Shown: positions 1 to 10,100 of the stretch, in pieces
Position numbering within the stretch: the stretch's first letter is position 1
Layout: the number at the start of each line of letters is the position of its first letter
Assembly: GCA_964036045.1 (NCBI GenBank)
Contig: OZ038383.1
Coordinates: 12,726,430 to 12,790,429 of the forward strand
Direction: 5' to 3'
DNA: 64,000 nt
Source of the DNA: Eutreptiella sp. 'Long Island Sound 2002'
Taxonomy: Eukaryota; Euglenozoa; Euglenophyceae; Eutreptiales; Eutreptiaceae
The notes under the pieces: generated by a model
Seen by the model: only the letters and a program-made list of their open reading frames with translations
The model's database searches: none
Told to the model about the DNA's origin: nothing
Position numbers and translations under genes: made by a program

Positions 1-2830
1 CCTTGAGGTAGGGTATGTGAATAGGCCCAAAAAGGCCCAAAAGGGGGGGTATGTAGCGTTTTCCCCTATATACGTGCCTGCGTGGCTTTGATCTAACAAC
101 CTCTATCAGGTGATTTTGCAAACAGGAAAAGCGTCACTAGCAGTGCAGGTTCACTCAACCGAAGCCCTGCCCCCCCTGCACCAACTATGCCACCCCCCCC
201 CCCCCTGTGCCAAATTATGTACCAAATCTCAATCCCCACCCCCTTGCACCAACTGGATCAAACCCACCCATTGCCTTGAGCCAACTGCGCCAACCCCCCA
301 ACCCCCACCTTCTGCCAAACCTCAACCATCCTCTTGTGCAAACAGCAGGTGGCACACGAGGATGGTAGGACTAAGCTACATTCAAACATACATACAAATG
401 CCTTAAATTGACCAACATGACGTGGGGATCATTTTACAGGTACATGTCTTAGGATATCCCTCACCCATAAGGCCTCCGCTCCATCACAGCCCACCACTCT
501 GAGAAAATGGCACACCTTTAGAAGAGCCGGTGCATGCATTCCCCCCCCCCAAAGCCGCAGCTGGTGCAAAGCACACCTTTTTGGGGGTAAAATGGACTTG
601 GGGCAAGTCAACAGAAAACCACATGGTCCAGGCTATTTGCAGCACGAGCCATTGTGCATGTTTGTGGGCTGGTGGATGAAAAATGCACCGACATAATCAT
701 TAAGGTCGTCATTGTACAATGTTCTAGATGTTGCCATGGCGCTCTAAAATGAAAAATGATGGCTTCTTCGGTGGATTTACCAACAGGACCTTCTCGTCAT
801 CTTAGACTGCACCTGTGGGTACAGCTGATGTGTTGGAGGTGCAACAACAAGGGGCAACCATCCTCCTCCTACAAACCACTTTGGGTGTTGCTTGTGTTGG
901 GCAATGCAGGTGCTAGAGAAAAAAGAAAAGAGGGGTAAAGATGAAAGAACAACCACAGCATGCGAGACAAGTCCTACATGCATTGACCTAGATGCCTGAA
1001 TTCGGAACTCCCCCCAAGTCCTTGCACACCCTTGGAAAAATGGGACCTATTATCGTGCCCACAGCACTCACTAGCCAATGTGATCCAAGGATTCCTTATG
1101 AATTTGCCCCTGCTGTTAGCTCTTGCACTGCACTAGCCACAACCCAAGGTTGCTCGAATGCCAACCCAAACCAACTGTCCATGTCTGTGTTTTTGCAAAG
1201 GTAGTGAATTTGTATGCAAAAGACTCGGGAGGACAAAAATGTATGATGAACAATGCAGGTTTGTGTCTTGTTCTCTTTGTGAATCATACTTTTTTTAGGA
1301 TGTATTGTTGCATCATCTCTCAGCCTCATTCATTGTGCGCCAACGCGGCGGGTTTTGGCATTTTCCCGGGTTTTTTCAACTTTTCATCCGATGTGCCAAA
1401 ATATTGTTCCCTGGGGGGGGGGGTATTTTTGGAATCTGTGTGAGAAGGCCATTTCAGAATTGTATGGGTTGGGGGGGGGGATAGGTGAGCATATTTTTGA
1501 GTACCGAGGCCGAACTTTTCGGCGTTTCAGGGTTTTCGGGCCTCAGGCTGCTCCGCTCACACGTGCGGGACACCAACTCACAGGTTTCCCCTGGGTGCTC
1601 TGACATATTGTGGAGTTGGAGCAAAGTGAAAGGACATACGTGGATGCATTTTGACGTGCTGAATCCAAATATTGTGGTCTCATGTCCCAACTTGACAGCC
1701 TGTTTGAGAAATTCTGCCATATTTGATTTCTTGCACTCTAGTGAGCTTGATGCTGCAAGTTTCAGGCAGACTGCACCGCACCCTTACCCCCATTACTCCA
1801 ACATATGGGCATATGAGGGACAAATCATTCGGGTGGATTTGTTGCATTTGATGTGTAGAAGACATGTGCAACATGGGTCCCCTCAAGACCCCAATATGTT
1901 GAAGACTTTGACCAATAACTACCTTGGACACCCGGGTAATGCCTAAACTAGAACAGGCCAAAAAAACCCAACCTGTCACCAGCAACGACCAATTTTTGAA
2001 AAAATATGGTTCTGGACCCCCCCCTCCTAACCCATACATCTCCGAAAAGCCCTTTTCAAGGGCTTTCGGATATACCCCATATACCCCCCCCCCCCCCTAC
2101 GGGACACACAGTGGGCACAAACAAGGCAACAATGACAACAACCAGCGAAAACCCACCGAGTTGGCGCAAAACGCGGTGATGCCGAGAGACATTGCTTCGC
2201 TTGGAAAAAAGGATATAACACCTGTGTTGCACCACTACGGTATACCATATAGGGAAAAGGGGTCACATCACCTATATCCTGACTGAGCTTGAACATCTTG
2301 TGATTGGGTGTTCCGGCAAATTTTCACAATACATTTCTTACAAATTTCTATATGACGAAGTACTGAGTCTATATTGCTCATAGCAACTCTACTTGAAGGC
2401 CCCACAAACAATGCCATGCTGCTCACAAGCTATTGCTCTACAGCATGTGCACGGGTTGTCGTTGTTGGTAGCAGGGAATGGGTGGTGTGGGGGCTTAGGA
2501 TTTAGCGCAATCGGCACAGAACCGGGCTTGGGAGGCACAGAAATGGAGGCAGGGGTTGGCACACTTTTTGTGCCTTGTTGGCGCAAAGGCAGGGGGCGGA
2601 ACGGGGGATGGAAAGTGTGGTGTGCCATTGGCATAAGAGGCCAGGGGATTTGCCACGTGGTTGGCTGATGACCAATCCTTTTTCTGCCAATTGTGCCCCC
2701 CCCCCCCCTTCCCCTTTGGCACCAATGTGGGGCAATATGCCTTTGAATAAGACCGCCACTTACCAAGGGGATTGGACGACCATGGGCTTGACCTACCTCA
2801 ACCCAACCCAATACTCGAGCCAACAACCTT
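1..2830. other. Noncoding DNA with homopolymer runs
   Basis: I see no convincing gene in this stretch. Open frames are short, overlap on both strands and resemble no family I know. The DNA is rich in C and G homopolymers, for example a run of 13 C at 193-205, with further pure runs near 1420, 2090 and 2700. It is probably intergenic or intronic. Confidence 0.5.
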
Positions 2831-2965
2831 GTGGTGTGGTGTGGTGTGGTGTGGTGTGGTGTGGTGTGGTGTGGTGTGGTGTGGTGTGGTGTGGTGTGGT
2901 GTGGTGTGGTGTGGTGTGGTGTGGTGTGGTGTGGTGTGGTGTGGTGTGGTGTGGTGTGGTGTGGT
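2831..2965. repeat. Pentanucleotide microsatellite (GTGGT)27
   Basis: The unit GTGGT repeats without interruption for 135 bases, which is 27 copies. The flanks are unrelated sequence. Because 5 is not a multiple of 3, every forward frame stays open across it and encodes the same Cys-Gly-Val-Val-Trp cycle, so the open frames here are artefacts. Confidence 0.97.
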
Positions 2966-3974
2966 GGATCAGTGAGTCGGGGGAGGTCCAGACAAAATGG
3001 CTTCGAAACCTGTCAAGCAGACAACAACTACATCAATTCAGGCAGGTCAGCACCACAGGGCAGATCAGAGAAAAAGAGGGGGGTTTCGGATTTTTTTTGG
3101 TCAAAAACCTGCCTTTTTCAGACCCCAAGGCCCGGGTCTGTAAACCCCCTTTGTGATGCTGGCTATAGTTCCAGCTATGGTTTCATGCACACTACCTCAA
3201 ATGACTGGGAGCCTCAGACTTCTTTCAAATCTAATCTTAAAACTCCATTGTATCCTTCCCATGCTATTGCAATAAAGAAATGATGAACCCCTTCTATGCT
3301 TTGTTTCGTTTGTTGCACAGTGGCGACCTCATGATGAGGGCAGAAAAAGCGCACAAAATAGAAAGGGCCGCAGAAGATGCAGCAAGTGCTCCCCACCCCT
3401 TGCTGCCCAAATTAATCTTCAGTATACCCCACTGAAACTTTAGTTTAGAGAGGGTGGGGGTAGCCTGAGAGGGCCCTGAGACACACCCAGCTCACGTTGC
3501 AAACTTCTGGATTTGATGGCATCACCACGCAAGCTTCTATCTTTAGTCCAAGCGTTTCCCTTGGAGTCCAAGAAAAATGGTCGATTTGGGCTGCGTGCAC
3601 GTCATCTACAGTGAGAAGTGTTCCACGAAATAGCCGCTTCACATCTGCAGTCGTCATAGGAAGCGGGTATGCATCCTCCATCGCATCTGCAGCATGCTCA
3701 CTTAAATTTTGAGGTGCTTGCGGCAACGCCGGCAGGAGCTTTGTAATGCTCTCTTTGAGGTGGGCATTGCTAGCCAGCATGCTTGTGGGAGCAAGGGCTC
3801 GAAAGACCAATGGAGGGCTGTCATCATGAAAGGCATTGATTGGGAGTTGGTGAAAGCAATCCCGAACATCGACAGTGTGACTATGAATTTGAAGCTTGGG
3901 GAAGTGGAGTTCAATGACAAGGACTCGTACATCCTGCATTTGGAAAGGCCATATCTCTCGTAATGGTCTTTGGG
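2966..3974. other. No clear gene; possible downstream exon of the helicase
   Basis: A 196-codon minus-strand open frame (4035-3445) overlaps the end of the helicase exon in another frame. It could be a downstream exon reached by splicing, but I recognise no domain in it. The remaining sequence shows no coding signal. Confidence 0.25.
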
Positions 3975-5084
3975 TCATACCCCTTGAATGAGGTCTAAGC
4001 AGTGCCCAAGGCAAATGCCGTCGCTTTTGTCGCACAAGGCGAAAGCCGGAAGAAAGAGGCCAAGCACAAACCCCGCGTCTGTTGGTGGCCTGTTGTTCAC
4101 GCAGTTATCACAGCGAGTGCCACAAGGCTCGAACAGCACGTGGTCGGAATGCTGGAACAAATTCTGCCACCGGCAACCTGGGGTGTGCATCAACATGTAC
4201 ATACACATGTAGTCGCTCAAGGTGAGGTGGTAATTTGCATGGGCCTTGACCTTGTCTTTGTGCCAGTTGGCAAGGGTACGCAGGGAGTGCTGGTGGTATA
4301 GAATGTGAACCTCCCCGCGATCTGACTTACCGCGGGCAAGGTGCCGCAATAGCTGAATCAGCTGCGTTATGGAAGATGGCACACTGGTGAAGATGAGTAT
4401 CCGCAAGCCGGGGACATGCCAACCCATTTCCAAAGCAGCAATGCAGTAGACGATATCGATGTGTCCTTGCTCCAAGTCCTTAAGGACGGTCTCACGGGTA
4501 GAAGATGGTGTTGAACCAGTGAAGCTCGCCACTTTAAAATCCTTGTTCTTCAACATATTGACCATGTTCGTGCACTTTTCGACGTTGGTGAAATAGATCA
4601 ATGTCTTGCCCCTTATAAGGGGAATGACCAAGTTCAGGAGCATGACGGCTCTCTGAGGCTTCACCGGTTGAGCGTAGTGGTGAAAATGCATTGATATTTC
4701 CTCTCGGTAGAGAATGCCACGGACCTGCAATGCATTTTGAAGATGTAGGCGGTCGATGATGGCCTGTTGCTCAGGTGTTGTGGCCGTTGCTCTGCATGTG
4801 TACCACGGCACGTTGGGTAGTCTTTGTCGGCAAATCCCAAGCTCCGTCGATTGCCGCCCAAATGTTTTGTCACTTCGGGCGACCTTGTGAGCCTCGTCTG
4901 CAACAAAAGCCACACGTTCCAAATCCACCAACTTGTCTAGGGCGTCGTTGGACAACAAGACCGTCTCAAGAGTGGTGTACACCATAGCTCCACCCGGGGA
5001 GATGTTCGGAAACGGGGTGTTTGCCTCCAACTTATACGCTGCAATCCCTAACCGTTCGGGGAGAGTCCACGGTGGTGGGTCAGG
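3975..5084 (-). CDS. RecQ-like DNA helicase, internal or 3' exon (N-terminal part not found)
   Basis: The open frame extends to 5123, and residue numbers count from there. It covers the second half of a RecQ helicase core. A DEAH box (VADEAHK, 76-79) is followed by motif III (RATATT, 112-117), motif IV (KTLIYFTN), motif V (EMGWHVPG, 232-239) and a degenerate motif VI (near 258-270). A RecQ zinc site follows, with Cys317, Cys334, Cys338 and Cys341 (pattern CGTRCDNC). RecQ enzymes unwind DNA 3' to 5' in repair and recombination. Walker A is missing and would lie in an upstream exon, to the right. I place the exon start at 5084 because the minus strand there has a pyrimidine-rich tract ending CTGCAG; this is inference. 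The frame stops at 3975 without an obvious winged-helix domain. It may be a live gene, a pseudogene or part of a transposon. Confidence 0.7.
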   Translation of the reverse strand, partial: PDPPPWTLPERLGIAAYKLEANTPFPNISPGGAMVYTTLETVLLSNDALDKLVDLERVAFVADEAHKVARSDKTFGRQSTELGICRQRLPNVPWYTCRATATTPEQQAIIDRLHLQNALQVRGILYREEISMHFHHYAQPVKPQRAVMLLNLVIPLIRGKTLIYFTNVEKCTNMVNMLKNKDFKVASFTGSTPSSTRETVLKDLEQGHIDIVYCIAALEMGWHVPGLRILIFTSVPSSITQLIQLLRHLARGKSDRGEVHILYHQHSLRTLANWHKDKVKAHANYHLTLSDYMCMYMLMHTPGCRWQNLFQHSDHVLFEPCGTRCDNCVNNRPPTDAGFVLGLFLPAFALCDKSDGICLGHCLDLIQGV

Positions 5085-5793
5085 CTGCAGAGTGTAGGCC
5101 ACAGACACAGAACGTGTTCCCATGTTTTTGTGCCCGAAAACTTTGAAAATTTTAGGAAATTGTTTTATGCCAATGTGTCAACCCCAGCAATGCCTGGCCC
5201 TTGTGTATGGGCCCCCACCCCTTGGAGATCCCTTGTTCAGGGAGAGTCCAGGGTGGTGGGTCAGGCTGCAAAGTGTAGGCCACAGACACAGACGTGTTCC
5301 CATGTTTTTGTGCCCGAAAACTTTGAAAATTTTAGGAAATTGTTTTATGTCTATATGTCTACCCCAGCAATGCCTGGCCCTTGTGAATGGGCACCCACCC
5401 CTTGGAGATCCCTTGTTCAGGGAGAGTCCAGGGTGGTGGGTCAGGCTGCAGAGTGTAGGCCACAGACACAGAGCGTGTTCCCATGTTTTTGTGCCCTAAA
5501 ACTTTGAAAATTTTAGGAAATTGTTTTATGTCTATATGCCTACCCCAGCAATGCCTGGCCCTTGTGAATGGGCTCCCACCCCCTGGAGATCCCTTGTTCA
5601 GGGAGAGTCCAGGGTGGTGGGTCAGGCTGCAGAGTGTAGGCCACAGACACAGAACGTGTTCCCATGTTTTTTGTGCCCGAAAACTTTGAAAATTTTAGGA
5701 AATTGTTTTATGTCTATATGTCTACCCCAGCAATGCCTGGCCCTTGTGTATGGGCTCCCACCCCCTGGAGATCCCTTGTTCAGGGAGAGTCCA
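5061..5793. repeat. 181-bp tandem repeat, about four units
   Basis: A unit of 180-182 bp repeats from 5061, with matching starts near 5061, 5241, 5421, 5602 and 5784 (GGAGAGTCCA marks each start). The first unit overlaps the beginning of the RecQ-like exon. Each copy therefore repeats the last bases of the upstream intron, the candidate acceptor (TCTGCAG or TTTGCAG on the minus strand) and the first codons. Short open frames across the array simply follow the repeat. Confidence 0.93.
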
Positions 5794-6937
5794 AGACCAA
5801 TTGACACACAGATGCTCCTGCACACCCCTCCATCCCAGGGTGGGGAAATGGACACCCCAAATACGACCTTCAATGCTGCACCTCCACAGCAGGAAGGCTT
5901 AAGGACTTGGGAGGGGTTGTATAGTGACACCTGGAAAAGCGGGCACTGCTGAGCAGCAAAGGGGTAGCATGTAGTTTTGTGGTCTAGGTTTGGGGTGGAG
6001 ACAGCCGCCATCTGGGTGTAAACACTGGGGGCTGGCGGGGCTTGGCCAGGACATTGCTCCGTGCATGGCCAGGTCACTCTCCATCCCACTTAGGTTGCCT
6101 TAGGGGCGCAGTCCAATGATGGTACATGAACCTCCCAGCCATTCTTGGTGGTGATCAGTGGTCTTTCCCTTTCGCTGAGTGTTTGCATGATGAGGCTCAG
6201 GACCGAGGGTCACACAAGTGTCGCCCAGTCCCCCTGCTTCAACGTTTGCCCTGATCTCATGGCATTCGACGGATGAACACTGGGAACACACGGGGGCATG
6301 CACGTCACGCGCACATCCACCCATTGATACGGGCAGATGTAGCCAGCCCACCCACCTCGAGAAGGGGCTGGGGCAAGGGTCAGGGCCAATGTGGGTGGCC
6401 AGGACCTGATGTTGTGTGGCACAAAGGGCAGGGTCCATCAAGCGTTTCCCTGCCTGGCGCCTGCCAACCCTGCTCCTCTCCCTGAAGTCACTCCTTGCAC
6501 GGTGCGTGCACTGCAGAACTGTGTGCAGATTGCACTTGTAAGAGGCCCCGAATGAACTGCCATGCTCCGTTCAGAACCTGGCCATCGCTTCCATCAATGC
6601 CACCCTGAAACCACCAGCATGACGGTGTGCCCTTACCCTTTTCCCTACTGAGCCTTGAAAGCGGGCTGGGACCGCGCTTGATGCTTGGTTTGGGGTGCAG
6701 CAGGGGTGATAAGGGGCTGTCGTCTTTGGCAGCATTTCGTCACGTGTCACGCTTAGCGAAGCGGATACGCCTGTACACGCCCCGATGGCACTCTCCTGCA
6801 AGAGGGCAGGGGGAAAACGGGGGAAAAGAAGGTTTAAAAAACAGCCATCAAAATGCAATGTCTGCTTCTCCTGGCACCCGTTTCGTGGCACTCACCCATA
6901 GGCAGACTGGGTGGCGCAGATATGGTTGGGCGTGGGT
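5794..6937. other. Intergenic; no gene seen
   Basis: This lies between the helicase-linked array and the MOB1 stop codon. No domain or long conserved open frame is visible. Any 3' untranslated region of MOB1 would fall at its right end. Confidence 0.4.
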
Positions 6938-7153
6938 TTAGTTGGCATATCCCGGGCACTCCGTCGCAGCACACAGCTGTGCAACCCAGACCTGAGCATC
7001 AATAAGGTCAAATTCGTAGCAGAACATGTAGAAATGCTTGAAGGCAGTGTTCAAGTGGGCCTCCTCCCCCAACTCACGGATCATTGCAAAATGCGAGTAG
7101 TAGATATGTCCATACACGCGGAAAAGGCGGCGGAATATCCCTTTGACAGTGGT
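6938..7153 (-). CDS. MOB1: MOB1 exon 4
   Basis: Codes for 71 residues and a TAA stop. It starts after a strong CCTTTGCAG acceptor and carries the two zinc histidines. An alternative donor (CAG followed by GTCTGG, at 6992) could lead to a further exon, but I found none, and reading to the TAA gives the family length. Confidence 0.9.
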   Translation of the reverse strand, partial: TTVKGIFRRLFRVYGHIYYSHFAMIRELGEEAHLNTAFKHFYMFCYEFDLIDAQVWVAQLCAATECPGYAN

Positions 7154-10100
7154 CTGCAAAGGCAGAGGAATGGAAAATATGCATCTAGTGTGAAATCAAC
7201 GTACTAGGAAAATGTAATTCCTGATCCTCACAATTCGGGATTTAACACCAAATGAAACTTCTGGCCAGAACTGCTGGCAGTGGTTTAACCGTGTTCCAGA
7301 CCAATTTTCGACAATTGAGGCAAGGTCCCGTGAGACAACCCCGAGATTTAAGCACCACAGAAATGGTCCGTGGTCTGCTTTGGAAATGTTCAAAGGGTGT
7401 GCGGGCAGGGAGTGCAGAAGCCCCACTAGCTTGAAGGACGAAATCTTGGGCCTTGCATGCAGTAACCAGGGCGGTGGCCTTTTTGATGGTGGCAAGGAGA
7501 TACAGAAACATGACAAACTCTTCCGACACGACACGACACGACACGACACGACACGACAACCGTGGGCCGCAATCACTGTTGCGGAGACAAATGCTTGGCA
7601 ATGATCATGCTCCCCCACTACCAAGTGGGCTTTGGGTTGGGGTTTGGGGATCCCTCCCCCCGTAGGAAAAGCTGCCTCGTAGTGCTGGTGCTAGTTATGG
7701 AAAAAAAAGCACATGAACTGCGCAGACAAAAATGAGTAAACATGCGCTTTGAGATGGCTTTAGGGAACCCCCCCCCCCAAAAAAAAACATCGGGAGTGGG
7801 GCTTACAAAAAAAAATAGGGTTTGGAAGGATTGGGAAAAGTAGGGAGGCTGTGCGAGAGAGAAAGCAAATTAGAAATCGTCCCTTGGTGCTGGTACTGGT
7901 CGTAGAAAAATGGGCATTAGCCGCACAAAAATGAGTAAAATCGCCCCATTTCCAGCAAATCCCGGCTTCTAGTGTCCCGAATCCTCTCGAAACACGTTTC
8001 TTCCCCACTCCCCCAGCCCAATCAGGTGGGAAGGGGACCCCAACCCCAAGCCAAAGCCCAAGTAGTGGGGGGCGCGGGGGGGGGGGGGGTTGATGGCCAA
8101 CCAATGCTCCAACTTGACTACTCTTTTTCCTCTTGTACGGTCATGGATGCCAGAGATTCATTAGCGTGATGACCTTCGTGGTTATTATGGCCAAGACAAC
8201 AAGATATTAAATTGACCAGACCGGCCCAATTTCAATTCACTACCAAACATGATGATGCATTGAGAAACCAATGCTTTGGGTTTAGCACTTGTTGCTGGCA
8301 AATTGTGAAACGCCCTTGCACTCAAAAAATGGCAAAATGGACAGAAAACAGAAACACACCACCAGGTGAAAAGAGAGGGGCTAACGCATAAAAGCACCAC
8401 ACGCTGCAAGGGGGGGGGGGGTCTGGAAAGCATCAATTTGTAGATATTTCGCAGACATGGCTGAAATGGCTGTGGCTAGTTTCGCAGGACGTCGCAAATG
8501 CATTGGGGTGTGTGCTGTTGTTCAGCCCAAAATTGAGGGTCACACCCTTCCTCGACAAAAAACTCATTGCTGGCAAGACCCAACGGCCACAGTGTGCCCA
8601 TGATACCATTGGAGAGTTGGCTTGGGTCCTGACAGGTGTTGAACCTAACCCGGGATTCGGCTTGCACAATGGGCACTCCCAACATGGAGCTTCCGGGATG
8701 TGCTCCGCATCTTTTTGGGTTGTGCTGCTTGTCATGTACCCCTAGGTTTTCAATTACATCAACACTCATGCCATTCATTTCTTGAACCATGTTTGTAAAA
8801 GTTGATGGCTGCTGATCTGTGCCATTTTGTCGCCATGAGAAAGCGCATTGGGGTGTGGACGTGTGGGCGGACTCATAGGTTGGCGCCGGCACATCCATGG
8901 ACGTGATGGCCAAGGGGGCATGCGGAGGAAGTTTGTTTTAGTGGCACCACACGACCCCGGGGGTGAAAGTTCACGGACGTCTCGCTACCCCATGGTGGCT
9001 CCGGGGGTTACTAATGAGTGCTATATAAGGAATCCAACAAACTAAATGAACACGTCACGATGTTGTGTAAGCATTTGGAAGCCAATGAAACCCACATAGG
9101 CGTTATCCATGAAGCCACCAAGCAAATTCGCATGGCGCTGCTCTGTGTTTGGTGGGTGTAGATGGCATACATTTAGTACTCGACTTTGTTGCAACGACAT
9201 ACCTCCAGGGTTCGGAAACTCAATGCTTGTGGTGTACAAAGGGCAATTATGTGTCCACACTTGGACACTTCACACATACGGGAGACGAATAGAGAGAGAA
9301 TAGAGAATACGGCTTGAGGTCTGCTATTCATTCCAGATGGTTGCTTTTACTCCTCGTGACTTCCGGATGCTTGCCAGTGATTCTTGGTGCCTTCTAGATG
9401 CTTATTGTTACACTTTTGGATGCCCGCACCACCATTGCTGCACACCTTTGTATCATCCGAAAATTGACCAAACCACATGTTTGCCTTGCTTCTTAGAACA
9501 TAGCTATATCCATTATTGATTGTGCCGATAGAATTCCCATTTGGTAGCACAACAGATCGTCATCGCAATGTATTGATACACTTGTTCCAAATGTAGAGTG
9601 AAGAGCATGGTGATCTCTATGCCAAGCGTTACCTCACAACTCTCCTTTCTTCCTCAACCCATGTAGGATGTCGTTTGGATCGATCAGGGCGTCCGTTCGT
9701 TTGTGGATATGGTAGTGTGTGCTATGCGTGTCCTTCCTCCCTAGCATATCCACGACTAGGAGCCACTAGCATCAAGGCAAGCAGGCAAAGGGCAAGAATG
9801 TGCCCAAGACTACCTGAAAATCCTTAGGAAAGGGTTGATCATCCTCAGTTGGAAATTGAGACTCATCGCTGATTAGCGTGTCGATCCAATTCATGAGCAA
9901 CTCGATGTATTGTGGAGCCGAGACCTATCCGGATGTGACCAAGGTGATAAGGCAGGCGCAAAAGGAGCAACGACAACTCCTTTGTGGGTCACTACATTGA
10001 TCAAAGCAACATTTTAGAATTTGTCGTCGGTATATGCGATGTTTGGCCACACACCACAGCATCTCTTGTACTTGTCAAGTGAAGTGATTCGAATCACCAC

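Noticed and set aside
2575-3283. Cys-Gly-Val-Val-Trp repeat proteins
   Set aside because: Direct translation of the GTGGT microsatellite; all three frames give the same product.
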